From Anaeramoeba ignava (Eukaryota > Metamonada > Anaeramoebidae): 64,000 bases of DNA. The notes beneath the pieces were generated by a model. The model did no database searches and was not told the origin of the DNA. It worked only from the letters and a program-made list of their open reading frames with translations. A program made the position numbers and the translations under genes. The stretch spans positions 1-64,000 of the forward strand of contig JAPDFW010000004.1 in the NCBI GenBank assembly GCA_028826165.1, given 5' to 3'. Shown piece after piece: positions 46,188 through 59,008 of the stretch. The first letter of the stretch is position 1; each line of letters opens with the position of its first letter.

Positions 46188-49100
46188 TCATTTCTGTTTT
46201 GCTTCAACTCTCATCTTTTTCTGTTTTCCTCTTGTTAAAATCAATCTAAACTCAGGAGATTCAACTTGTTCATTCTTATCATTAAAAAAAGTAACAACAA
46301 AATCAGCATAAGGAGTATTTTTTGGAAGATGGAAAAGAACTCTCAATTTCTTTTTCAAAAAAGAAGGTTCCAAACATTTAGAGATAAAATTTGCATAAAT
46401 AAGCTTTCCATTGAAATTAATATCAGCTACAAGTAAACCATATTTATTCTTGCAATATTCAATGAATTTTTCAATTGAAATATTTGGATGATGAATTTCC
46501 CATTTGTCCCACTTATTGAAATGGAGTTTTTTATCTTTAAAATCAATTACAGAATCATTGATTCTTCCTGGTTCAGAAAGAAACAAAAGAGGAAGTGCAA
46601 TGTTCAGAAACGCGTTTTTAAAATCTGACAAAACAAAATGATATTCAACATTTTTTGAAATTTCGGAACTTTTTTCTAATTGAGAACTTTTTTCATTTTC
46701 TTTTGTGTCAAAATAAGCAAAAGCTCCTTTTCTTCCTCTTTGCCCCCGAAGTGATTTACTTGAAGCTAATTTGAGTAATTCTAAGGAAACAAGACCTGAA
46801 ACTACTGATGTTGTTGTTGCAATTGCGGGAATGATTTTGCCTGCAATTTTCTTTGTCATTAATCTGTTTACTTGTGTTATTCCGTAGTTTTGAGCTCGAA
46901 TCATTGCTGCACAATGAATAAAATCAATATGATGATTAGTTTCGTCGTCTTTTTCAAAATCAAGCGGGAAAACTTCAAGTTCTTTTTGGATTTCGTTTGT
47001 GATGTTTTTCATGATTTCATGCAATCTTTTTAATTCCTCAATTTTGTTATAATTGTCTTCTTCTTTTTCTTTTGCTTCTTTTTCTTTCTCGTCTTTTTCA
47101 TCTTTTTCTTTCTCGTCTTTTTCTGCATTTTCATCAACTTCAATGGGTTTGTTTTTTGGAACAAATTTGGGTATTTTTGTTGTTGAAATGATTTTGTTGA
47201 TTTCTTCTTGAGTTAGCTCTTTTTCTGGTTTGGGAACTTTCCAAACATCAGCCCATAAATAAGCAGAATGAATAATAAAATCCATGTGTAAAGGATCTTT
47301 ATTATTGAAGTATATAATTGAAGGAATTTTTTTTGGAGGAGCCCAACTAAAATAAATTTTCAAATGCATTTTCAAATTTCATGTTTTTGGAATTTTTTTT
47401 AAAAATTTCATGTTTTTGAAAATTTTTTTTTAAAAAATAAATTTTAATTTTTACAATAAAACTCCATCATCAAGAACATGATCTTCAGGAAAAACATGAA
47501 GCAAATTCATAATCTTGTGAGTGAAACTTTTCTCGAACAAATTTCTCGCGAAATGGATGCAATCTTCAAAACTTCTTGGTTTTGATTTCAAAACTTTTGA
47601 CACTTGCCTGACACCTAAAACTTTTGGAGGATCAACATTCATTTGCGAATCATCCTTGTTCTGATTCTGAAGGAAAAACTGGTCAAGAAGTTTAAAAGAA
47701 GAAAGAGCCTGTTTTGCAGCATGAATTTTCATTGAGAAGAGGGTTTCGAATTTATCTCTTGCCCATTCGATAGTGTGTTCAACAGAAGTTGGAAAAGATT
47801 TCAAAGTGCAAAAGGGAACACTTTTTTCAGGAGGATCTCTATGTGATCCATAAGTTTCAGTTATAAAGGGAATAATAACTTCGACATGACCTTTTGTTCC
47901 AAGTGTGCCACTTTCAAGAAGAGGTCTTTGAGAAATCACTGAGCGAGTGTCCATATAGAGTCGAGCGGCGATATTATCAAGAGCGTTAACGATCATGTCA
48001 AGACCCTGAAAGAAATCGTTTGTGTAAACGTTTTCGGATTCGGGACCAACACGAATCACATGCGCCTCGATATTCGAATCCTTGTTCATCTTCAGCACCG
48101 CTTCTCTCGCCACTTGTGATTTAGAGTGGTTGATATCTGCGGGACGGAAGAGAAACTGCCGATTGAGATTCGATTTCTCGATCAAATCGTTGTCAGTAAT
48201 TGTCATTTTGCCAGGTTTGTTGTCGATATCCTTTTGTGTTGCAACGCCCATTAAGGCGAAATTTTTCAACAATTCACATCCAATGGCTCCACAACCAACC
48301 ATAAACAGTCTGAGTGCGCAGACTTTCTTGTGGTGGTTCTTTCCAAGACAAATTACTTGGTGATAATATCGTGTATTTTTGTATTTTTTGATTTCCTCAA
48401 ATCTTTTTGAAATTTCTTGTTTTGTTAGTTGTGATGGAACCATTTCTCTTGCATCATAACACATCCACTGCTTAAGGGGAGTGAATTTATTGCTAATTGC
48501 TTTGATTGCTTCCTGACCAATGAGACCTCCCAAGAAAGCTGAAATTGGGCATAAATATCCCTCAGCAGTGAAGCTTATTTTGTGAAGGAGATCAATATTT
48601 AAAAATTCATCATCTTTTTTTTCTTTTAAATCTTTTAAATCCTTTAATTTTTCTTCTTCTAAATATATTTTTCTTGCAATTTCAATAAAAATATTCCCAT
48701 CTTCTTCACTCCATGCATGTGGATCCCTTCCATATTCTTCCTTGAATTTACTCAATGATTTTAATCCTAACATTAATTGATCCATATCAAATTTTGCTGG
48801 ATCTGCAATAAGAAATTCGGGATTTTTCAACGATTCCGAAAGGGATTTAAAATTCAAATGAGTTCCCATTTTTGATTCACAAAAAATTCCATTTCTTTCA
48901 TATTTATTAAAATTAGTTGAATCAACATCTATTGAAAATTCGGTTCTTGATATCACTTTAACTTGATGTATTTTTTCATCATTATTCAACTCAGTCATGC
49001 CAACAATTCCTGTTAATTTAACATAATCCCCTGTTGAAAATCCATGCGGCTCCAAACAACAAACAATACAGGGGTTTGAATTTGTGATTTCTAAAATTTC

Positions 49101-50404
49101 TCCAGTTCTTTCTTCTTCTCCTGTTTGATCTTTGACATAAAAATCATCTCCAAAATCATTAAAAACCCAAGAAAAAACTCCTTTTGTTTCGCAATAAATA
49201 AATGGTATTCCTTTCTTTCTGCAAAATTCATTGATTCTTTTCAGGTTTGTTAGTGTTCCTTCATTTATAATAACGCATGAATATTCTTCCAAAAAATTTA
49301 ATTCTTCTTCTTTTTCACTTAAAATTTCTTTTGTATTTGTTAAGATTTGCACATATGGATTCAATTCTGATACTTTATGTGCACATACTTCTGCTCGATT
49401 TTTTCCTATATCTTGTTCTGTAATGAAAAAATTTGTTGAAAGATCTTCCATTGTTGATAATTTTGTATCGTGTAGAGTAAGTGATTTTACTCCTGCTAAT
49501 GTAATGTTTTTTGCTTTTTTTTTTTCAAATTAATTTTAATTTTTATAAATGATTTTAATTTTGATTTTAATTTTAATTTTAATTTTCAAATGAATTTTAA
49601 TTTTAATTTTAATTTTGATTTTAATTTTGATTTTAATTTTAATTTTAATTTTAATTTTAATTTTAAATTTTAATTTTAATTTTTATAAATGAATTTTAAT
49701 TTTAATTTTAATTTTAATTTTAATTTTAATTTTAATTTTAATTTTAATTTTAATTTTAATTTTAATTTTAATTTTAATTTTAATTTTAATTTTAATTTTG
49801 ATTTTAATTTTAATTTTAATTTTAATTTTAATTTTAATTTTAATTTTAATTTTTATAAATGATTTTAATTTTAATTTTAATTTTAATTTTGATTTTTAAA
49901 TTTTAATTTTAATTTTAATTTAAATTTTGATTTTAATTTTAATTTTAATTTTAATTTTAATTTTAATTTTAATTTTAATTTTAATTTTAATTTTAATTTT
50001 AATTTTAATTTTAATTTTAATTTTAATTTCAATTTTAATTTTAAATTTAATTTAATTTTATAATTTAATTTTTAATTTTAATTTTAATTAAATTTTAATT
50101 TTTAATTTTAATTTTAATTTTAATTTTAATTTTAATTTTAATTTTAATTTTAATTTCATTTTTAATTTTAATTATAATTTTAATTGAAATGAAAGTTGGA
50201 ATTTCATTTAGAATTTCTTTTGTAAATAAAAAAAAGCAAAAAAAAAAATTATATTTATTTTTATTTACCAATTTCAATCCCAAGTCCATTAATTCCTGAA
50301 AGAAATAAATTAGCTTTTGACATAGAAGACATTGCTTCATCTCCATAAACATATCTTTGTCTTGAATAAAAACCATCATCAATTTCACTTGTTTCTTCAA
50401 TCAT
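46188..50404 (-). CDS. UBA1: Ubiquitin-activating enzyme E1
   Basis: Exons 50269-50404, 47455-49513 and 46188-47346 join in phase to 1117 residues. Exon 1 reads DDGFYSRQRYVYGDEAM to GINGLGIEI, and the join gives IAKNITLAGVKSLTLHD, the E1 inactive adenylation half. The active adenylation domain has MVGCGAIGCELLKNFALMG, ITDNDLIEKSNLNRQFLFR and VNALDNIAARLYMD. The catalytic cysteine lies in VPFCTLKSFPTSVEHT (residue ~611). The third exon restarts at FWAPPKKIP, continues with IAGKIIPAIATTTSVVSGLV, and ends in a ubiquitin-fold domain (VLFHLPKNTPYADF). It activates ubiquitin with ATP and passes it to E2 enzymes. An added KEKDEKDEKEKE acidic-basic run lies in the third exon. GC is clearly higher around 47900-48350. 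All key residues are present, so it is functional. Confidence 0.97.
49514..50268 (-). repeat. TTTTAA hexamer array in UBA1 intron 1
   Basis: A 755-bp intron of AATTTT/TTTTAA hexamers with a few TTTATAAATGA interruptions. Donor GTAAAT, acceptor AAG. It splits codon G|CA (Ala) of the IEIAKN motif. Confidence 0.85.
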
Positions 50405-50535
50405 TTTTTCTTATTTTTTTAAATTATAATTTTTTTAATTAAAAAATTTTTTTTCCTTTTTTTTTTTAATTAAGAAATAAAAAAAATGAAATTTATTTTT
50501 TTTCATTTTTCATTTTTCATTTTTTTTCATTTAAA
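50405..50535. promoter_or_regulatory. Divergent promoter region, UBA1 / Lon
   Basis: Only 131 bp separate the two start codons. The Lon side has four TTTTTCAT-type units at 50501-50530, ending 5 bp before ATG. The rest is A/T tracts. Both genes are housekeeping. Confidence 0.55.
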
Positions 50536-53500
50536 ATGTTATCAGTTCTTCCTTTAAAAAATTTTCGTTTAACTTCAATTCAAAATCATTTACCAACTCA
50601 AAAAGCTTTTTCTTTTCCTTCTTTATCAAAACATTTTAATTCTTTATTCAATTCTATTCAAAATTCAAAAAAAAAATTAAATTTGAAAAAAGAAATAAAT
50701 CCAAAATACTTTTCCAATAAAAAATCAAATTTAGAAAAAGAAGCAATCAAATCAGGAAAAAAAATATCAATTACAAGTAAATTAAGAACAAATTAAGAAG
50801 GAAAAATACATTAAATATTAAAATAAATATTAAAATAAATATTAAAATAAATATTAAAATAAATATAAAATAAATATTAAAATAAATATTAAAATAAATA
50901 TTAAAATAAATATTAAATATTAAATATTAAAATAAATATTAAAATAAATATTAAAATAAATATTAAATTAAATATTAAATTAAATATTAAAATAAATATT
51001 AAAATAAATATTAAAATAAATATTAAAATAAATATTAAATTAAATATTAGGTTAAATTAAATATTAAAATAAATATTAAATTAAATATTAAATTAAATAT
51101 TAAAAATTAAAATAATTAAAATAAATATTAAAATAAATAAAATAAAAAAAATTAAATATTAAAATAAATATTAAAATAAATATTAAAAAAAATAAATATT
51201 AAAATTAAATATTAAATTAAATATTAAATTAAATATTAAATTAAATATTAAAATAAATATTAAAAAATAAAAATTAAAATTAAATATTAAAAATAAATAT
51301 TAAAATAAAATATTAAAAAATAAATATCAAAAAAAAATATAAAAAAAAAAAATAAATATTAAAATTAAATATAAAAAAAATAAAATAAAATTAAATTAAA
51401 TATTAAAAAATAAATATTAAAAATAAAAATAAAAATATTAAAAATAAATATTAAATTAAATATTAAAATAAATATTAAAAATAAATATTAAATTAAATAT
51501 TAAAATAAATATTCAAAATAAATATCAAAATAAATATTAAAAATTAAATATTAAAATAAATATTAAAAAAAAAAATAAAATATTAAAATAAATATTAAAA
51601 ATAAATATTAAAAATTAGATATTAAATTAAAATTAAAAATAAAAATAAAAATAAAATTTTATTAAAATAAATATTAAAAATAAATAAATATTAAATTAAA
51701 TATTAAATTAAATATTAAATTAAAAATTTAAAAATATTAAATTAAATATTAAAAATAAATATTAAAATAAATATTAAAATAAATATTAAAATAAATATTA
51801 AAAATTAAATATTAAAATAAATATTAAAATAAATATTAAAATAAATATTAAAATAAATATTAAAATTAATATTAAATTAAATATTAAAATAAATATTAAA
51901 ATTAAATATTAAAATAAATATTAAAATAAATATTAAAATAAATATTAAAATAAATATTAAATTAAATATTAAATTAAATATTAAAATAAATATTATAATA
52001 AATATTAAATTAAATATTAAATTAAATATTAAATTAAATATTAAAATAAATATTCAAAATAAATATTAAAATAAATATTAAATTAAATATTAAATATAAA
52101 AATAGATCCTCTTGATAACACAATTCCAACTTCATTACCAATAATTGCTTTAGATCATACACCATTATTTCCAGGATTTGGAATTGTAGCGACAATCCGA
52201 AATAAAGAATATCAAAACCTTATAAATAAAAATAATGGATATGTTGGGATGTTTCTTTTAGATTCTGACTCAAGAAGACCACAAATTACTATGGATAGTA
52301 GATTAATAAATAAAGGACAAGAATTAGTGAAACGATTCCAACTTTCAATGGATGCAACTCATGGTTATAATTATCCAACTTTTTTTATTTTTGGAAAAAA
52401 AATTTCTGGTCATATTCCTAAATTTGGAATCAAAAATGAAAAACTAATTGGTTTGGCACAAGAGAGTATTCCTAATCTTACTATGGATATTCGGGAAATA
52501 CTGAATACTCTTAATGTTGGTGTTCTTGCTAAAGCTTTTCAATTTAAAGATTTTCCTACAACTTATGGTTATGGGGATCATGATGATCTTTATTTTTTTT
52601 ATGGTTTGCAAAGAATTTCAATTGATAAAGCCCATGAAGAATTGAATTATTATTCCACTACTTATAAAATTCTTGAAGTGAGTTTATTAAATATTTTATT
52701 AAATATTTTATTAATTATTTTATTAATTATTTTATTATTTAATTAATTATTTTATTATTTAATTAATTATTTTATTAATTATTTTATTTAATTATTTAAT
52801 TAAATATTTTTTTCCGATTTTGATTTTATTAATTTTATTAATTATTTTATTAATTTTTATTAATTATTTTATTAATTATTTTATTAATTTTTTATTAATT
52901 ATTTTATTAATTATTTTATTAATTATTTTATTTAATATTTTATTAATTATTTTATTAATTATTTTATTAATTATTTTATTAATTATTTTATTAATTATTT
53001 TATTAATTATTTTATTAATTATTTTATTTTATTTATTATTTTTTTTATTAATTATTTTTATTTTATTATTTTTATTTATTTATTTTTTTAATTATTATTA
53101 ATTATTTAATTAATTATTTTATTAATTATTTTATTAATTATTTTATTAATTATTTTATTAATTATTTTATTAATTATTTTATTAATTATTTTATTTAATA
53201 TTTTATTAATTATTTTATTAATTATTTAATTAAATATTTTTTTAATTATTTTATTAATTATTTTATTAATTATTTAATTAAATATTTTTTTCCGATTTTG
53301 ATTTTATTAATTTTATTTCAATTTATTTAATTAATTTTTATTCAAAAAAAAGGATCCAAAAATACCAAATAATGATATAGATGTTCGAGCATATGCTCAA
53401 TTAATTTATAAAGCTTTAGATAAAAAAATATCTGATAGTCCAAAAATAAGTGTATTTTAAAAATATATTTTTCCAAATTCAAAATTTTAGAATCCATTTT

Positions 53501-56500
53501 CTAAAATGAAAATTATTTATAAATAAGTAGAATTTTTTCGATTTATCTGATATTAATGCTTTAATAAATTGTGCGACACCAATTTCTAAATCTACACCAG
53601 ATCAAAAACAAGTAATTTTTTAATTTCAAAAAAATTCAAATCAAAAAATTTAAATCAAAAAATTCAAATCAAAAAAATTCAAATCAAAAAAATTTAAATC
53701 AAAAAAATTTAAATCAAATTCAAATCAAAAAATTTAAATCAAAAAATTTAAATCAAAAAATTTAAATCAAAAAATTTAAATCAAATTTAAATCAAATCAA
53801 ATTCAAATCAAAAAAATTTAAATCAAAAAAATTTAAATCAAAAAAAAGGAAATCCTTGAATCAAATCAAACAGTAGACCGTTTATCAAAACTTTATAATA
53901 TAATTATGGAGGATAATTCACTTATAGATGCTAAAAATGAACTAGATAAAAAAGCAAGTGATGAATCAGCAAAAAATATGAAAAGATATCGAATTGAAAA
54001 TGAACTGAGATTTTTAACATCTTTATCAGAAAGTATTTCGGTTTCAGATTCACCATACATAAAGAAACTTCACGACAAAGTGATACCAGGAAAAGTGCTT
54101 GAAATTATCAAATCAGAAATACAAAAACTTCAACAAACGGATAAAAGATCAATTGAATATGGAGTAACAAAAGAGTATCTTGAATGGCTAAGTATATTGC
54201 CATGGGGAGTCAACGATCCCATTCATAAAGATATCAATCAAGCAAAAAAAATACTAGATGAGGATCATTTTGGACTTCAAGATATAAAAGAACGAATTCT
54301 TGAATTTATTGCAGTGGAAAATTTACTTGAACATGCAGGCGGCAAAATAATTTGCTTTGTAGGTCCGCCTGGTGTTGGGAAATGCTTGGGATTTAATACT
54401 CAAGTTATGCTTGCAAATGGAAAATGCGCAGCTGTTCAAGATATCAAACCTGGTCATGTTTTATTAGGCGATGATTCAAATCATCGAAATGTTTTGTCAA
54501 TCACTAAAGGATTTGGAAAGTTGTTTAATATCATAGATAAAAATTCACGCCAATCGTTTGTTGTTAATGAGGAGCATATTCTTTGTTTGAAATTTTGTGG
54601 GAATGATTATTCGAAAATTAAATGGAATAAGAAACTCAATTGTTATCAAATCAAATTCCTTGAAAATCATCAATTCAAAACTTTTTTCATTACTGATTTG
54701 TATCGAAAAGGAAAATTCAGCAAAAAAAAAGTTAAATTGTTTGCTAAGAAAATTCGCAAGTCTTTAAATCTTACAAAATTCGGTGATATTGTTGAAATTT
54801 CTGTTAAAGATTATATGAAAAAATCCAATGAATGGAAAAAATTATATTGTGGTTATCGAACATTTGTTGAATTCAAAGAGAAACAAACCGATCAAGATCC
54901 GTTTGTTTTGGGAAGAAATTCTGCGAATCATGAATTACAAATTGCGATGTCATTAGAAAATGGAAAGAAAATGAAACCAAATACAGATACAGATACAAAA
55001 AAAGAAAAGAAGAGAATAATCCCTGAAAATATCAAGTTCAATTCCAAAAGAATTCGTCAAGAGTATTTGGATGGATTTCTTGAATCTGCAGCAAAATTAT
55101 CCAAAAAAAGGAATCAATGCGAAGTTTTATTATCAAATTCAAATTTTGTTAATGATTTTGAATATTTATGTAGATCACTTGGAATTCATTTTGTGAAAAG
55201 TGGGAATTCAATTATAAAATTTAGGTTGTATAATTTTGATAGAAAAACGAAGAGAATTAATTATAAAAAACAAAATCAGAAAAAAGAAAAAGATTTAATG
55301 TTTCCAATTTCTGTTTGTTATTCTGGAGAAGGAAATTATTATGGATTTGAGTTGGATGGAAATGGGAGGTTTTTATTAGGAGATTTTACTGTAACACATA
55401 ATTCATCAATTGCACAAAGTATTGCAAGAGCATTAGAAAGAAAATTTTATAGATTTTCAGGTTAAAAATTTCAAAAATTATTGAAAAAAATTATTGAAAA
55501 AAATTATTGAAAAAAAAACTTTTTTTTTAATTTATTAGTTGGAGGTATGAGAGATGTTGGAGAGATTAAAGGTCATCGTAGAACTTATGTTGGTGCTTTA
55601 CCTGGAAAAATGATACAAAGTCTTAAGATAACTCAAACAAGTAATCCTGTGATATTAATTGATGGTAAATTGGAAAAATATTAAAAAATATTAAAAAATT
55701 AAAATATTAAAATATTATTTAAAAAATATTCAAAAATATTCAAAAAATATTCAAAAAATATTCAAATAATATTAAATAATATTCAAAAATATTCAATAAT
55801 ATTAAATAATATTCAATAATATTTAATAATATTTAATAATATTCAATAATATTCAATTAATATTTAATAATATTCAATTAATATTTAATAATATTCAATA
55901 ATATTCAAATAATATTCAATAATATTTAATAATATTCAATAATATTCAAATAATATTTTAATAATATTTAATAATAATTTAATAATATATTCAATAATAT
56001 TCAATAATATTCAATAATATTCAATAATATTCAATAATATTCAATAATATTTAATAATATTCAATAATATTAAATAATATTTAATAATATTTAATAATAT
56101 TAAATAATATTCAAAAATATTCAATAATATTCAATAATATTCAATAATATTTAATAATATTCAATAATATTCAATAATATTCAATAATATTCAATAATAT
56201 TTAATAATATTCAATAATATTTAATAATATTTAATAATATTTAATAATATTTAGTAATATTTAATAATATTTAATAATATTAAATAATATTTAATAATAT
56301 TCAAAAATATTCAATTAATATTCAATAATATTCAATAATATTCAATAATATTCAAAAATATTCAAAAATATTCAATAATATTCAATAATATTCAATAATA
56401 TTCAATAATATTTAATAATATTCAATAATATTTAATAATATTCAATAATATTCAATAATTAAAAATATTTAAATAATATTCAATAATATTCAATAATATT

Positions 56501-58549
56501 CAATAATATTTAATAATATTTAATAATATTCAATAATTAAAAAATATTTAAATAATATTCAATAATATTCAATAATATTCAATAATATTCAATAATATTT
56601 AATAATATTTAATAATATTATTTAATAATATTCAATAATATTCAATAATATTCAATAATATTCAAATAATATTCAATAATATTCAATAATATTCAAATAA
56701 TATTCAAATAATATTCAATAATATTCAATAATATTTAATAATATTCAAATAATATTCAATAATATTCAATAATATTCAAAAATATTCAAAAATATTCAAA
56801 TAATATTCAATATTCAATAATATTCAATAATATTCAATAATATTCAATAATATTTAATAATATTCAATAATATTCAATAATATTCAATAATATTCAATAA
56901 TATTTAATAATATTTAATGATATTCAATAATATTTAATAATATTTAAAAATATTTAAAAATATTTAATAATATTCAATAATATTAAAATAATATTTAAAA
57001 ATATTTAAATAATAAATTAGAAATTGATAAAATTGGACAAAGTTTCAAAGGAGATCCTGCAAGTGCGCTTCTTGAGGTTTTAGATCCAGAACAAAACTTT
57101 GAATTCATTGATCACTATTTAGATGTACCATTTGATCTATCCAAAATAACATTTATCTTAACAGCCAATGATGCAACACAAATTCCAAGAACTTTATTAG
57201 ATCGATTAGAAGTTATTCAACTCTCAGGATATGTATTAAAGGAAAAATTAATGATAGCAAAAAATCATTTTCTTCAAAAAATCAAAAAAGAAACAGGTTT
57301 AAGTAAATGTGATATTCAAATAACAGATGAAGCTATTATTAAAATAATTCGCGATTATTGTCGCGAACCTGGCGTTAGAAATTTATCTAATCAACTCGAG
57401 AAAATTTATCGCAAAATTGCTTTTAAATATTGCAATTTGAATTCAAATCAAAGAGATTCTTTTCATGTTTTTATTGATAAAAAGGATATTGTTGATTATT
57501 TGGGAACTCGTAAATATTCAAAGGATAGGATTTTTGAAAAAACTATTCCTGGTGTTGCAACCGGTCTTGCTTGGACTCCTTTTGGTGGTGTTGTTATTTA
57601 TATTGAAACAATTGTATCTGATGTTGCAAATCTTGAAAGAAAAAACAAGAATCAAAATTCAAATCAAAATTCAAATCCAAAAAAATTAGTTTATAATTCA
57701 AATCCAAAAAAATTAGTTTATAATTCAAATCCAAAAAAATTAGTTTATAATTCAAATCAAGATTCAATTAAAAACTTAATTCAAGATTCAATTCAAAATT
57801 TAATTCAAGATTCAATCGAAAATTTAAATCAAAATTTAATTGAAAATTTAAATCAAAATTCAAATGAAAATTTAAATCAAAATTTAAATCAAAATTCAAA
57901 TAAAAATTCAAATGGAAATTCAAATCAAAATTTAAATCAAAATTCAAATCAAAATTTAAATGGAAATTCAAATGAAAATTTAAATCAAAATTTAAAAGAA
58001 AATTCAAATCAAAATTCAAATGGAAATTCAAATGAAAATTCAAATGAAAATTCAAATAAATATGAAATAAGAGAAGCTGGAGGAACATTATTCACAACAG
58101 GAAATATTGGGAATGTTATGCAAGAAAGCACACAAATAGCATATAGTTTTGCCAAAAGATTTCTTGAGAAACACGATAAAAACAATAAATTTTTTTTCAA
58201 CACGATTCACATGCACATTCCCAAAGGGGCTATACCTAAAGATGGACCATCAGCTGGAGTAACGATGGTCACAGCATTATTATCTCTTGCTTTAAATGAG
58301 CCAGTCAAACAAGAAACTGCAATGACTGGTGAAATTACTTTGAATGGAAAAGTTTTGGCTGTTGGTGGTATTAAAGAAAAGGTTATTGGTGCTAGTATTT
58401 CTGGTATAAAAAATATCATTTTACCTGTGGAAAATAAAAGAGATTGGGATGAAATTGACCCTTTTATTAGAACTGATTTGAAAGTTATTTTTGTTCAAGA
58501 TTATCAAGAAATTTTTGATGAAGTTTTTAGTTTTGAAAAGAAGAATTAA
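50536..58549 (+). CDS. LON: Mitochondrial-type Lon protease containing an intein
   Basis: Exons 50536-50776, 52106-52677, 53353-53451, 53531-53611, 53849-55460, 55539-55664 and 57021-58549 join in phase to 1419 residues. Exon 1 looks like an organelle-targeting presequence: [14 protein letters not shown] onward, rich in Ser, Lys, Phe and Leu, with no acidic residue in the first ~50. The Lon N-domain follows ([15 protein letters not shown]), then the pre-ATPase helices ([30 protein letters not shown]). Walker A GPPGVGK is interrupted by the intein and resumes [15 protein letters not shown]. Then come [20 protein letters not shown], Walker B VILIDE (Glu codon split by intron 6), sensor TANDATQIP, and [20 protein letters not shown]. 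The protease domain has catalytic Ser ~1321 (KDGPSAGVT) and Lys ~1362 ([10 protein letters not shown]). An N/Q-rich insert of ~140 residues interrupts a surface hairpin of the protease domain. It degrades damaged matrix proteins in a mitochondrion or hydrogenosome. Confidence 0.95.
50777..52105 (+). repeat. AAATAAATATTA repeat in Lon intron 1
   Basis: A 1329-bp intron of a ~12-bp TAAAATAAATAT unit with variants. Donor GTAAAT, acceptor AATAG. It separates the targeting presequence exon from the Lon N-domain. Confidence 0.85.
52678..53352 (+). repeat. TTTTATTAATTA repeat in Lon intron 2
   Basis: A 675-bp intron of a 12-bp TTTTATTAATTA unit, with a duplicated island TTTTTTCCGATTTTGATTTT at 52807 and 53286. 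Confidence 0.85.
54383..55402 (+). other. Intein (340 aa) in the Lon Walker A motif
   Basis: In-frame insertion between GPPGVGK and SSIAQS. Block A starts with Cys1: [15 protein letters not shown], then [12 protein letters not shown]. Block B is [13 protein letters not shown], with the conserved His. The C-terminal blocks read [17 protein letters not shown] then TVTHN: penultimate His, terminal Asn, and extein +1 Ser. These residues are sufficient for class 1 protein splicing. The centre is a homing-endonuclease remnant: DPFVLGRNS resembles the first LAGLIDADG block and [14 protein letters not shown] the second, but the acidic catalytic positions are lost or altered, so the nuclease is probably dead. 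Lon cannot bind ATP until the intein leaves. No splice-site GT-AG pair fits an intron reading, and the frame is open throughout. Confidence 0.93.
55665..57020 (+). repeat. TTCAATAATA decamer array in Lon intron 6
   Basis: A 1356-bp intron of a 10-bp TTCAATAATA unit (variants TTTAATAATA, TTCAAATAATA). It splits the Walker B Glu codon (G|AA). No coding signal. Confidence 0.88.
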
Positions 58550-59008
58550 AATTAAATCAAATTTAAATTTAAAATTAAAATCAAAATTAAAAATTAAAAT
58601 TAAAATTAAAATTAAAATTAAATTTAAAATTAAAATTAAAATTAAAATTAAAATTAAAATTAAAATTAAAATTAAAATTAAAATTAAAATTTAAAATTAA
58701 AATTAAAATTAAAATCAAAATTAAAATTAAAATTAAAACTAAAATTAAAATTAAAATTAAAAAATAAATTTCGGATAAAAAATATTTCTTTTTTTTTTAA
58801 AATTTTTGCTAAATTTTTGATTGATGTTGCAAGTAAAACAATCTCAATCTTTCAAGTAAAAAAAAAATTTCAATCTTTCAAGTAAAAAATTAGAAAAAAA
58901 AAATGGAAAAAAAAATGAAGTGAAAAAGCGAGAAAGAAGAAAGTCAACAAAACAAGAAAAATCTGAAAAAAAAAAAACCAAAATTGATTTCCTTGTGATT
59001 TGAATTAA
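58550..59008. other. Convergent spacer between Lon and Rho GTPase
   Basis: No gene is seen. 58550-58760 is an AAAATT hexamer array that extends the reading frame by chance. 58785-58980 is A-rich, with CAATCTTTCAAGTAAA repeated at ~58840 and ~58872. Confidence 0.6.

Noticed and set aside
50536-50796. An 86-aa stand-alone protein
   Set aside because: It is exon 1 (targeting presequence) of Lon. A GTAAAT donor at 50777 splices in phase to the Lon N-domain.
54383-55402. The Lon insertion as an unspliced intron
   Set aside because: It is fully open, has no GT-AG borders at the insertion point, and carries intein residues at both ends.
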